This document shows, piece after piece, positions 45,487 to 58,400 of a stretch of 64,000 bases of DNA. Source of the stretch: Pogona vitticeps (taxonomy: Eukaryota; Chordata; Lepidosauria; Squamata; Agamidae); contig NC_135786.1 of NCBI RefSeq assembly GCF_051106095.1, forward strand, positions 28,423,001-28,487,000, in the 5' to 3' direction. Position 1 is the stretch's first letter. Every line of letters begins with the position of its first letter. The position numbers and the translations under genes are program-made. The notes beneath the pieces are model-generated. The model worked only from the letters and a program-made list of their open reading frames with translations. It ran no database searches and was not told the origin of the DNA.

Positions 45487-47139
45487 ATACAAGTAAGCAT
45501 TTCCTAAAGTACAGATTCCTTCAAGAGCCTGGAAGCCAATCCAAAATTCATTTTATTCCATTATTAAAATGAACTCAAAAAAAGAGAGGGAATTTTCCCA
45601 TTCCCTTAAGAGTTATAAAAATGCCCCTATAGACCTCTGTTCATAGCTGCTAATGAAAGTACTACATATCCTGGTGCCTAAGCAGACCCAAAGGCCTTCT
45701 TGTATCCCCATGGGATGACTGACTATTGAATGAAATAAAAGTCATTTTTCTTTTCCGTTTAAGTGGCATTGAATTAAAAGGGACATGAATCAGAACCGGC
45801 TGTCTATCCTGAAGGCAATTAATAATCAATTCATCATTATTCCATTCCAATAGGGCTCTTCTACCTAACTAGACTCCACTCTTCATATGAAACCCATGAA
45901 CGAGTTCATCAAACAGCTCAAAATGTAAGCTTGATAGAGTCTATTATGCAGACTTTACTAAGTGCTTCTTATTAAAGATTCATAAAGGTATAATATATAT
46001 TTTAATAAGGCAGGTTGTAAGATATGAAATTCAGCTCGGAACTGAATGCTTTCCACTAAGAGAACATGGAAACTTTTATCTCAAAATTCTATTCAAGTTT
46101 AGCCATTGTAGTACTGGTTTCCACAAGTCCACTCTTTCACTACCACCATGCCATTAAGCTACATACAAAAATCTATAGTCCTCTTCCTGTGGTACAGTGT
46201 ATGCATGAAGAGTCTATGGTTCCTATCTATTAAAGTAATTGAATCAGCTCTTTTTGGGTTTAGGATCACCATATGCCTCAGAGCTCTTGTGCAGTATGAT
46301 AGATTCCAGGCAGGGGTCAACTGAGGTCATTTTCTCGTGATCTATAAGGACTTACATGGTCTTCTAGGCACAAGTTACAAGACTAAGTAGAAACTTGGCA
46401 TCTGCTCTTATCTTTTCCTTGCCACTTATGTGATGTTATAGAGACAAAGCAGAAAGATTTCCCCCAGATATTATGTCATTGTTGCTAATGTAGTAAAGAA
46501 GGCTCATGAGTAGTGACATGATCAGTCCAACATCAGTATGTCAAAAAGCTTGGTATGTGGACAGGTAACTAGTGTACACACTTGGCCACATTATTCTGTT
46601 CAGAACACACACTGAGCCAGCAAGCCCTGATGCCAACCTGGAAGATGTGCAGCTGGATGCCCAGGACTTTAAATCATTTAACACAAGGAGCTCAAACTTC
46701 CTTATACTCTGGCATCACTTGACTGAGATTTGACAAACCACTTGAAAAAGCACAGCAATTACCTAAGACTTTAGCTGCTAAATGGGGTTCATATCATCTT
46801 CATTTTCTGAGAAGTGTTCGTTTTATTCTTTAATAATGATTTATTTATTTTTCTTTATCTGATTGCTCTGTTGGGAATAATGGTATAAGTCCCACAACAG
46901 CCCCGATTCTACAAAGCAGCCCACAAACAAAAGCCGCTGGAGATTTTCCTCACATGTTTCGATTTTACAAATTCAGACAAAATTGACAGAGGATTCTTTG
47001 CAATGGAAGTGTTGCCACCCTGTAATATCTCCTTCCGTCTGGATGCAGCACGGCTGGACTGTACGTGCACCACTTGGATCAGCTCTTTGGGCACTGCCTA
47101 ACCAATGGATAAACTAGAAATATGGACTGATTCAAGGCC
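44889..47139. other. Unique sequence, (TTA)n array and a MITE relic
   Basis: At about 45190-45285, 'gcaggcccattgaatcagaaggaatttgatgagtca' is a decayed end of the MITE seen at 37.39 kb. A (TTA)n array lies at 45456-45485. Nothing else could be supported; 45.5-47.1 kb is AT-rich and unrecognised. Confidence 0.45.
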
Positions 47140-47222
47140 AGTGGTTCCCAGACTGTGTTTCCCCAACTGCTGTTGGACTACAAGTCCCAGAATGGAGTAC
47201 AAGTCCCAGCCATCATGACTAA
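47140..47222. mobile_element. Degenerate hAT-type MITE relic
   Basis: 'ccagtggttcccagactgtgtttccccaactgctgttggactacaagtcccagaatgg' preserves a CAGTGGTTCCC terminus and the 'ggactacaactcccagaat' core. It is related to, but more diverged than, the element at 17.79 kb. Confidence 0.6.
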
Positions 47223-47644
47223 GGGTGCAACTATATTAGGCAAACAATATAATAAATGCTCCAGGATTGAGATAGTCTGATTCATATTATTTGACTGTAG
47301 GACATCAAAAGTAATGTGGATCAGCCCAGAATCCCCAACACATACACAAATCCATAGTTTTTTTCCCCTCTTCCTGGGCTTCAATTTTTTCTAATCAAAT
47401 GCCCTTGCATCAGTTCAGATAGTGTGGAAAGGTTTGTCGCTGTTGTATTTAAAGCCATTCCAACCACCACCACCAGCAGCAGTGAGAGAGACAGGGCAAT
47501 GGGGGAAATGGCTGCCATCTGAATCCTCTCCTCCCAACACTGGGTGTCTGGGACTGCTTTCATCTTCCTTCCTCTTCCTCTTCCTTCTCTTTTAAAGGCT
47601 TGCTATCCTACTGTTTTATTTGAGAATTTCTAAAGTAACTAGAT

Positions 47645-47815
47645 TTAACAGTAGACTCAGTGTGGTGTCAGGAGACCTGGGTCCAAATCCCTGTTGACCG
47701 TATCCATGTCACTGGGGTGTGGCAATGGTAAAATACTCCTTGAATATCTCACAGTCTTCAGAAAACATATTAGTGTTGCCATAAGTTGGAATTAACTTGA
47801 CAGAATATAGCAACC
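47645..47815 (+). mobile_element. tRNA-derived SINE, long type, decayed
   Basis: 'gggtccaaatccc' in the B-box position, a central 'aatggtaaaatactccttgaatatctc', and the end 'gttgccataagttggaattaacttgacag' match the body and end of the long-type SINE at 52.55 kb. No long tail array. Confidence 0.6.
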
Positions 47816-49324
47816 ACTTTTAGCAGTGTACCTATGCATAGATTGGCCAGTCGGAAGCACTACTTGTTCGATAGGACCATTCTCTGGTAAGTATAGAATT
47901 GTAGTCTGAAATTGTCTACTTTGAGGACAAAATATTTCTCTAAGAAAATATATCTCTAAGTAAAAAAGAATGTTTTGATTAGGAATTCAAACTAATAAGA
48001 CATTATTTGTGAGATATTTGTGCCAATAACCTGTAAAGTCTACTGAAGGAATTATTTTTTTGCTGTTCCAAGTGGATCTGAAATCTTAGTCTTCCTTTTT
48101 TCTGTTTTTAAAAATATTATTTGTAATTATCATGCCAAGTTTAATTCCACGCATTAAATCAGCATTACCTTGCATCATGGATTTTGTAGTTTTAAAGCTA
48201 CAAAGTTATTCTTGGGGGGGGTGGAGTTGCTCTTCTTCTTCTTTATTTCTTTTTTCTTGAGTACACAGTGGGGAGCTGTACAGTTAAACTTACACGTCAT
48301 GTAGCCAAGAAAAAGCACTGATGGGAAGACCATGCAACAGTTCATAAGAGATAAAACATTTCCAATTTTACAAAATCCCAAAATCGAACAAAACTTCCAG
48401 TATAGTTAGAAAGTGGTAGTAGCCAGATTTTGATGTGCTCAGTCTAGCAATTACTTTTCTTCTCATTGCAACAATGAAGAATGTGCTTGTAAGACCAGTT
48501 TGGGTCTTGGTTTTAAAGGCAGAGAACAAGAAAATGGGTGTAATGTGCATGAATTATTCAAAACTGCAGAAAGATCATCCCGCCTCTCTCTTCTCAGCTC
48601 CTTTCTTAAACCTCACTCATTGTTAGAGGCTCTAGGGATGACTGACACTTAACACATCTCTGTCATGCTCCTATGCCCACTTCATGCCTGGCAGCCAAAG
48701 CGGGGGGCGGGGGGAAACGAACACTTAACACACAAGCATATGTAGATTTCAGACACTTCTGCCTACTTGATTTGCTCTTCCTCCCTGTTTCCGCTGAATC
48801 AAACTCCTTGCAAAACAGCATTTTTAAAAAAATAAAAATAAAACCAGAAACCTTGCCATCTGGCAAAATGTCAAAATAATATCACTTCATTTGTCGCATG
48901 ATTAAGAATCACTTCGCACCCTGTAAGTAACAGATAGTGAGAATAAACACACCAAGGGGAAAAACTCCTTCCAGCTTATTTGCCCTCTCTGTCTTTAGTT
49001 GTATAGCTTTCTGCAAGCTTAAAGAAGGTGCATGTGTGTGTGTTTCTGCGCAAAACAGCCATGCTTTACACAATGCATCGCTTTGGACTATGCAAAGTGT
49101 CTTGAACAATCACAGAACCACAAAATGTATACTTACTGTTTTTAGTTTCAGGATGTACAAAATAGAATCAAATTCTTTATTCTGTAATCTTTGCATGGGT
49201 CATAAAAAGCTCTGGCTCAAACGTTTTGGTGAAGCCTTCTTCAGGAGCGAACTTCTTTATACTCTCTGCACCTTTCTTCGGTGTTTAAAAAACACTTTCA
49301 ATTAGTTTTGGAGTTGGTATAGAC
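47816..49324. other. Unique sequence, nothing recognised
   Basis: No exon, RNA gene or repeat boundary supported. G-rich runs near 48.22 and 48.70 kb are simple sequence. Confidence 0.45.
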
Positions 49325-50800
49325 CAAAGAAAGGTCATGTGGGATGTCCCAGTGCATGATAGGGTGCAGCACCATGTGCATACGTAATCCCTCATCATAA
49401 AGCAGCCACGCATGCCCTGGGAAATCCACATAGGCCCTGTAGATCAGGTCCATGTACTGAATCAACGCCAAGGCCCTTTCTGGATGAGCGCAAATTTGAT
49501 GTTTTAAATGTTTTTAGGATGTTGTTTTGCTATGTTTTAAGTATGTAAGCCACCCTGAGTAGACTTTGTCTGGGGGGGGGCGGGGTAAAAATCCAATAAA
49601 AGTAAAGTAAAATAAAAGTAAAGTTCCCACATAAACAAAAAACCCTGGCTCCCAATTTGCCCCAAAACAATCCGGTTTATGCCTTCGTAGTTTCTCCCTC
49701 TCTCTTTCTTCATCTTTGTCCTTCTTCTTTTCGCCAATCTTTCTGTTTAATAAATCAAACATGTATATATATTTTCCTTTTCAAATTTTCTCAACCGTCA
49801 CTGGTAGGAGATGGTCACCTAAGGGCAACGATTGATCACCTTCAGGGAGGGCGTATCACGCCACTGAATTATACCCTGTGTCAGCTACAGTCAGAAACTC
49901 TACCTGCCCTGTTCTAGATACCCGCTGCTTGGCTGCCCATAAAGCAGGCATAGTGCTAACCTAAGCCTACTCCTGTGGGTGTATGAGTTCCTAACACTAG
50001 TGACTGCTGAGGCAAGGCCAAAGGGACCGGGGCACCTGAAGGCTCCCAGTACCCCACGGCCAAACACTCACAGCCTGTGTAGTGCCCTGTGTAATGGCAA
50101 CATCACCTGGCTGTGATGACCCTGGCAGCATCGAGAGTGCACTGATGGAAGCAGGTTCCTCATGCACTGCTCCACCAGATCCAGTATCCTCACTCCTGGC
50201 CTGTCGAACTGTCATATTTTCAGCAGATGAAACACTCCGCTCCTCTTCATCAGTTGCCAATGTCTGGGTGCTGGATGATGCCATGCCTGGTCCACTGCCA
50301 TGCCTGTCAGTGACCCTTGCCGCACTCTGCTGCATCATTGGAGTACCGACCACTGAAGAGGCCCCAGAGGGGCTAGATTGCTCTGCTTCCAAAACAGCAA
50401 TAAGTACAAGCATGAGATCACCCATTTTCTTATGTTTGGCTATTCCCTTCTGGACCTCCTCACTGCTGGAACCCTCCAACATGCTCAGCTTCTCCCATAT
50501 TGTCCTGTAATCAGGCCAGTCCTCATCCTCCGATGAGGAAATGACTGGGGGTGAGCATGGGGGAGCCTTGCGTTTAGCAGACTGTTTCCCCTTTTTCCCT
50601 TACACTTATTCTATAATTATTGCCTAGCCCCAAACCTGCTACATTAGCCACTACCACCAAAAGCAGCCCAGACCCCTCTAGGCTTCTGCGAGAGGGTGGG
50701 GGGGTACGGGGGTGCGGGTAGTGTCCCTCTCTAACCCTTGGCCCCCTTCACCACTCCAGTATCCTTCACAAGAGGGATACTCGAGTGGTGACAATATGAG
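49325..50800 (-). mobile_element. Gag-like fossil of a DIRS-type or related retroelement
   Basis: On the minus strand, 49330-49480 encodes ALIQYMDLIYRAYVDFPGHA and then WLLYDEGLRMHM, a pattern like the gag-type proteins of tyrosine-recombinase retroelements. At 49997-50580 a Ser/Glu/Gly-rich reading frame begins near KRKAPPCSPPVISSSEDEDW and continues for some 180 residues, which would fit the N-terminal, low-complexity part. The two parts lie in the expected order, but joining them as one element is inference. The element is broken and interrupted by a LINE tail. CpG content is higher than in the flanks. The family assignment is tentative. Confidence 0.4.
49498..49625 (+). mobile_element. 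LINE 3' UTR and tail inserted in the gag-like fossil
   Basis: 'atgttttaaatgtttttaggatgttg...gtatgtaagccaccctgagtagactttgtctggggggggg', then AATAAAAGTAAAG repeats, is the classic 3' end (gccgccctgagt...gggcggggtaaaaat) of a squamate LINE. It lies between two parts of the older fossil, so it probably inserted later. Confidence 0.65.
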
Positions 50801-52549
50801 ACAAATATCAATCAAAAATAACAACAACAAAATAAATAGATCCCAATGGGGCCCAACATTCCTTTTTATTCATTTGTTTGTTTGTTTTTAAACTCAGTTC
50901 TTTAGAATGAAACCTAAAAAGGATCACCCCTTCCCCAAGCCAGACGTTCTCAAACCGTAAGGCTGAGCCGCTGCTCAGCAATAAACTCTTCATGCTCGGT
51001 GACATGGGCCATGCGGTCAGAATTGAAACTGCTGCTGGAGATAAAGAGGGCAATGTTGGGCTGGGCAGCCTTTTTAAGGCTTCTGTTCTGCCCATGCACT
51101 CAAGCCTCGCGATGTCTTGTCCTTTCCAAACGGGCAAGCAAAGTAGCCCCGCCTCGGGAGCTCCATGCCTTGTGGATCTTCATAATGTTTAGTCAAACTC
51201 TATGGAGCCACAAAAAACAAACTTATTCCATCTTCCTTGTGACAGTTTAAAGCAGAAACGGGTCCTCTAGATTTGACACCATGATTTCCACACAAAACAT
51301 GGTTAATGTGGTTAAATCCTAAGGTCTCAGCTTCATAAATCCAAGAACAGGAGATTCTCAAGGAGTCTTAGATAAGCTTCTCTTTCCAAAACTAAAATGA
51401 AGGATAATCACTATAAAGAAGAAATAATGGTAAGAAGCTGTCTTACAGTTCCAAGCAGAGTTGAACAGAGCAGTTGACAAAGTTATTCATTCAGGCCAAG
51501 ATTTTTCTAACACAATGAAGTGGAACATGTTGGCTTCCTGATCTTGCATAACTTCAAATCCCATCTACCATCACTATTGGATTTGTGAGCCAAGACAAAA
51601 GGGACTCCCAATCCAATAACATCTGGACAGATATGTGTTTCTCATCCCATTGTCGCTCAGTGCTCACCTTGTAGAAATGATCACCATCAGCAAAATATCT
51701 ACTGAACAACTCCTTACAACTTGTTCACTCAGTTGCAAAACCCTGAACATGTTATGTCACTGTCCATCAACGTCAGGCACAGCTCACAAAAACAGAATGC
51801 TCCAAAAGATAAACTGTAGTAGTGCATGTTTTCTCCAGCAAGCTGAGATCAAACATTTTGCAGGGCTTCTTTTATAGAAATTTCATCTAATATACAGCTA
51901 AACGCTTCCTGAACTATTTCTTTTCAGTGTAAGCAAGTGGTACATGACACAGAGAAAATGATTCAGTGATAATAAGATAAAGTAGCAAATCTACACAATG
52001 ATAAGTGCTCTCTTTTCAATCAGGTGATCTGTTGTGTTTCATTTGCACGAGGTATTTTACAATTTCATCATATTTTAAAGTATACATGGATTAATTATCA
52101 AGAAGGTGCTAGAGTCTGTCCTCACATCCAAATTGAACAGTATACCATTTTTAAAATCAGAAATGACACATAACTACCACCAGTACCGTCAGTGAATACA
52201 ATAAAAAAATTCACACATGTGGGTTTTTTAACACTTTCTTCTTTGTCGAACCATGTATTTCTGAACATATTTCTCTCAGAATAGACGTCTACCATATTGT
52301 TTTATGCATTTTGTTTGACTGGAGAACTGCAACATATCATCTGGAAAGTAGAAAAGCTGGCAAATAACTAAATTCCATTTTGTGTGTTCATCCAGGAAGT
52401 ACCAATGAGGTCAATTCAGAATCAAGCACTAATATATGGGTTGCCATTTCATGTGAGAAACTACTAACACACACTGTATATAAAACAGCACTTATACTTC
52501 CATGGCCTGAATTGCATGTTGTTTTGGAAGACTTCAACTCCAAAATCTT
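50801..52549. other. Unique sequence, nothing recognised
   Basis: A short GC-balanced segment near 50.95-51.17 kb has overlapping open frames without recognisable content. The rest is AT-rich. Confidence 0.45.
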
Positions 52550-52774
52550 GGCTGGATAGCCAAGTGATCTAGGTATCTAGCTGCAAAGTCAGAGGCTGGG
52601 AGTTCAATTCCCCACTGTGCCTCCGGTAAGTAGAGCCAACCTGTGTGGCCTTGGGCAAGCTGCACTATTCCAAGGCATCCCAGAAGAAGGGAATTGCAAA
52701 CCACTTCTAAGTACTCTCTACTGAGAAAACCCTGAAAAAGGTCACCATAAGTCAGAATTGACTTGATGGCACAC
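52550..52774 (+). mobile_element. tRNA-derived SINE, long type, best copy
   Basis: The tRNA-like head 'gctggatagccaagtgatctagg' (A box TAGCCAAGTGA) and 'gggagttcaattccccac' (B box) are followed by 'gtgtggccttgggcaagctgcac', 'aagggaattgcaaaccacttctaag', and the end 'ggtcaccataagtcagaattgacttgatggcac', then a TTA array. The same body, in decayed form, occurs at 16.79, 47.65 and 62.01 kb. This is a Pol III-derived SINE; the exact named family was not determined. Confidence 0.8.
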
Positions 52775-53815
<1,041 letters not shown>

Positions 53816-53819
53816 AATT

Positions 53820-53975
53820 TAGGTGCCGCTTCTCTCTGACTAATGTAGGCACTAAAACGCTGCATGAATATCCTACTTTGAAACGTGTCATATTTCTGAG
53901 AGGCCAATCAATCTCGAGTCCTCTGCGGACTGCATTAAAATACATTTGTCACTGTACGTTTATGAAATATTGATG
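53820..53975. promoter_or_regulatory. Candidate conserved non-coding element (unverified)
   Basis: A repeat-free block with retained CpGs (aaaacgctgc, gaaacgtgtc, ctcgagtc, ctgcggac, gtacgttt) among CCAATCAATC, GCATTAAAA and TGCATGAATAT motifs, in an otherwise CpG-poor region. Composition alone suggests constraint; not proven. Confidence 0.3.
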
Positions 53976-54841
53976 GTGTTTTTAGGGGGGTGTTCAAAGG
54001 TGGAGAGGTGGATCAAGAAACAGTGAGAGGAGCAATTATCTTCAGGCTGAAAGAAGAAGAAACAGACTCAGAAGCTGACTGTGAATAAGTGTGAAAAACA
54101 TCTGCGGGAGTACCACATGTCTGAAAAAGCTGTTTGCTAGATTAGCAATAGAACATTTCACAATTGAAAGGTATTAGGAAGGCAACTGTAATATACCCCA
54201 GTTCACGAGCCTGGATTGTTCTCTAATTTCATTCATCAAAGCAAATTAGTTGCTCTACCTTTCAATACAAGGCACACTTTAAAAATAAGTTTGTCTTTCT
54301 TTTATCCCTATAGAGTTTACTAAGCATAAATATAACATCACACATATTTTAAATGTGTGTCTGAATAATTAGCACTCTGGGAAAAGAAAGAGTGAAGGAC
54401 CAATTTGGATGTAACAGCCATGATATAGCTGGAAACATTCAGTCTTTACTTAGAATTAGCCTTTTATTTATTGTAATACAAATAAAATAGCTTTTAGGTA
54501 TAATTTTTGCATGAAATATTGGATGGGGGAGATCTCAGGAGGTGCTGCCAACCAAGATAAAGGTGACCAAAAGACTTTGCTCAGATTTTGCTCATTCCTC
54601 CCATATATGATTTCCAGATGTATCCATGTTTCAATAGGAAGTTCTTTGTATAAGTCATACCAGCATCCAAAATGTCACGCTATTCATGGCTGGTTCATGG
54701 CTGTTTTAGAAGATTACTAAAAATGCTGGAGAGCTAGCTATGTGCCATTTCCAATATTGCATAAGCTAGTGTGTTGTCTTAGGTTGTGATGGAACATTGT
54801 CTCCTATTACCAACAATGGAGAAAAGTTAAATTCCCAGTCT
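53976..54841. other. Unique AT-rich sequence, nothing recognised
   Basis: No feature supported. Confidence 0.45.
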
Positions 54842-55075
54842 AGGAGCCTTGTGGTGCAGTGGTTAAACAGTTGTACTGCAGCCAAAACTCTGTTCATGAC
54901 CCACGTTCAGTCACAGGTAGCCAACACAAGGTTCACTCAGCCTTCCATCCTTCTGAATTTGGTAAATTGAGCTCCCAGCATGCAAGTGGGGGAAAAGCAA
55001 TGTGTAGCCTGCATAATTATATTGTAAACTGCCCAGAAAGTGCTGTGCTATGGGGCTGGTGTATAAGTAACCTGC
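54842..55075 (+). mobile_element. Sauria SINE
   Basis: Begins 'aggagccttgtggtgcagtggttaaacagttgtactgcagcc', the characteristic Sauria SINE head (GGAGCCCCTGGTGGCGCAGTGGTTAAA form from memory). It continues through 'actcagccttccatccttctgaatttggtaaattgagctcccag' and 'attgtaaactgcccagaaagtgctgtgctatggggctggtgtataag'. The element is tRNA-derived and restricted to squamates; its 3' end is thought to be recognised by the BovB machinery, which is also present in this window. Copy moderately diverged. Confidence 0.85.
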
Positions 55076-55266
55076 TTTGCTATTTTTTTTTTCTTTTGGC
55101 TTTTGCACATGAAATGGAAGATACTAACTACACTGTCTTGTTCTTTGCCTCTCTCAGCAAAGAGTCTTCTGACAGTCCCATCCCACCACATGTAGCTATG
55201 GTCTGATACATGCACATTTATGTGCAAGTGTTCACTCACTATGCAATCTGTCCTTTTCTTTTGCAG

Positions 55267-55452
55267 TGCACAGGCACCATTTGTGGGACCTACTACACAG
55301 AGGCCTTCATACAAAATATTTTACATGATGTGCCATCAACTGTAGAAGACATAACAGATGACGGCCAGATTCCTATTATATATTTCTACCAGTGTAATGC
55401 CAACAATACAATTTTCAGCAGGGAAATGTCCCAAGAGAAGGAGTCAGAGTAG
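55267..55452 (+). CDS. Possible orphan terminal exon (weak)
   Basis: A polypyrimidine tract and AG (tgtccttttcttttgcag, ending at 55266) precede a 61-codon open stretch starting TGC. It reads CTGTICGTYYTEAFIQNILH and onward to KESE, then TAG, with a donor-like AG|GTATTT overlapping the stop. The peptide is non-repetitive and of mixed composition, which is better than most chance frames here. I recognise no family, and no partner exon was found on either side. It could equally be chance; no function is proposed. Confidence 0.15.
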   Translation, partial: CTGTICGTYYTEAFIQNILHDVPSTVEDITDDGQIPIIYFYQCNANNTIFSREMSQEKESE

Positions 55453-58400
55453 GTATTTTCTTTTGCACATCAAGACACACAGCTGGTGTGTAACAGGAAA
55501 TGTCTAAGCCAATGTTACACCAGAGGACATAATGAGATTGTAGCTTATACACTGTATACCTCTGTATAGAACATACATGTATATAGGAAACTGAACCAGC
55601 CTATAATTGCTGCACATTGCAGAAGACAAGCTGAACCCAGTGCTAAATGTTTTCTGCTTAGCAGAGGCACCCCTCCACTTGGTATTCAGCCAAACACATA
55701 GTGCAGGAATGTGCCAGTTCCAAATCTAAATGTTACAGCCGCAACCTCATTCCTTTCCTCCTACTTTGTACGCTCATTTATCTATCACACTGATAAAGAT
55801 AAAAATAGACCCAACACAAGGCAGTAAAGCCCGTTGCCAAATTCATTGTTCACAGAGAGGTTCATTATGCCATCTACGATAAGGCTTTCTAGTCAGCATT
55901 TCCAAAGGCTCTGTATTTACATTCCTAAGCACTTTGCAAATAGCTACTCCATGCGCAGAAGGCTGGCAGCTTAGCTGTCAGCAAAAGGCCTTCACAATTT
56001 TGGAACACGGTTCTGTCTGGAGCAGAGCCAGAAATAGGTTTGGCAACATTTACAGTAGCACGTTGTGCGCTTTCTACTCAGTGGATTGTTTGATTCAGCT
56101 TGCTCGTTTCTGGCAGAAAGAGCAGCAACATCAGTAGTTATGCACTTTGGAACATAAAACGAAAACTGAGATACTCTTTCTCTAAGTGGAGGGATAACAA
56201 GCAGGGGCCAGCGAGGAATTAAATGGGTGAAACTGAGGAAGAAAAGAGATGTGAACACCAGGAAGAAGGAGTCCTTTGCCCTCCATTAGTGTTATCACAT
56301 TGAAAACCAGAGAACACCCATCAGCTTATAACAAGCCTGTGCACATCTACTCAGAACAAAATCCTACTGCTCCAAGTAATTAGGCAAAATTTGAGCTGTC
56401 CAGCATATACATGGATATATTCTGCAGCTTTTCTACCCTGACCCTTCAGAATATGGCAAGAAAAAAGTATGGGATGGGAAAGAAGTCAGCTGAGCAACAC
56501 CGCGATTTTGTTACTATATTTTTCCTATCTATTCAGTCTCACTGAATACATAGGAAAAACAGCAAATGGCGGTAGAAAGGACTGTGCCAGAAACTGATTC
56601 CTCAAAGCAGTGGTTTTTGCTAAACATGTTCCTAACTGTAAATCTAATCACTGGAAATGGGCAACTGTGCAAAGCAGACGATAAACATGGCTTCCAGCCA
56701 AGAATTATTGACAGAAATTATCTGGGAAATCATTTTACATAAACACAGTTGAAACAATTGCAAGCTACTCTCCACAAATGTACAAAGAGAGAAGGGAGGG
56801 AGTTATGGTTCTGATGGAATGAAAATATAAGCACATTAATTCTTTCCCCAGACACAGCTTTTTCTGTTACCAAAGATTTGTAAAAAAATTGTCTTTCTCA
56901 AATAAATAAGCTGCTTTCTAAACAATGAAGTTGTTAAAGCCTGCTTCCAAAACTTTTACAACAAAGTAAGAGTCAATTGTACAGAAGTGTTAGTTTGATT
57001 ACATATATTAATATAAATCTACCTCCTTTCTCAAGATACTCCAAATCAATTATACATTTATTTGTAACAGAATCTATATGTCAGCAGCCATATGCCTGAC
57101 AAGCTCCAGAGTGGGGATGCAAATCATTGTTTGTCTCTTCCTCACAGACAAGGATGAGGGATCACAGCACCTTTTTCTTATCCAAAGAACTGTGCAAAGT
57201 TTTATTCTACATTTTGCACAAAATAAGCACAACTGTTGTGCATATTTTGAGACAACTGTGTTTTATTGTGGTGAAAAACAAATGATTTAAAGTCTAGAAT
57301 GAGTTATTTTCTACTTTCTTAACAATCTTTCTTTCTGTGTTCAGTGAGTGTGTACATGTACATGTGCTTTGCTTCCCAAGGGAAAAGGACACAAGTTATG
57401 CACAAACATATTTTGCGCAGATTTGACAAGAAAATTTGTGTGGGGGGGACAGATCTTTATCTCACTTGGCTAAATGTGAGGAATCAGATGGAGCCCTCAA
57501 CATCATCCTCATGGTGTCACACTGAATTGGGACAACCTAAATTATTCTTTCATTCCCAACCCCAAAAAGTTGAGGGTCCATCAAGATGAGTGGAAATTGT
57601 TAATGCTTGTACCTTCTAGATAAGGCTCCACTGAAATATGTGAATTCTTTGCTTTCTATTGCTTCTCAGTGGGAAGATGAGAGAAATAAAGTCCACCTTT
57701 TAATATAAAATCAAATTCATATTTCCCAAACCAATATACACAGAAAACACAGTTATCTTTTGGTAGTCTCTGCATCTTGCAGTGCAGCTTTCTGATCAAA
57801 ATGTGTATACAAACATTTTAGGGAACAATGTGAACAAAAATACTTATAATTTGAGGAGATAAGATACTAAAAAGTATTATGCCAGGGAATTTCTTGTAAA
57901 AAAAGTTAATATTAGGAGAAATGTGCTGAAATATGTATGCATATTTGTGTGTAGTTTTGAACAAAATCTCAAGGTGATGTGGAAATGGGTAGTTGTCAAA
58001 ATATAAAATACATACATAGCTATTCCTTGCTGATCTTGAGAGGTGTCACAGAGAAGGCTTTGGAAGGCAGAAGGATAACTTTATCTCTTTGCTCTTTTCT
58101 GTTTTAAAGAAGAATTGCAGGAAACAAAAGTAATCTCTCATTAATTTATAGTCCCCCATATTTTCACTTAACTCAACATGGTTTTCTCACCATGTTCCAA
58201 CCTCAACCAACTCCAGAGCTTAGAAAAGTTGCATTTTTGGACCACAACTCCCAGCCAGTGAACTATGTCCAAAGCTGTGTCCAAAGAAATAAAATTTACA
58301 AGCTCTGACCAGTTCCTGTAAAGCCTACATGGGTATAACTGAAAACTATGAGGACAACGGACAAGCATCCTTGAATAAAAGAAAATTAAGCAAGTTGGTG

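Noticed and set aside
50082-50510. 142-codon plus-strand frame
   Set aside because: Antisense of the Ser/Glu-rich gag-like frame on the minus strand; no recognisable content of its own.
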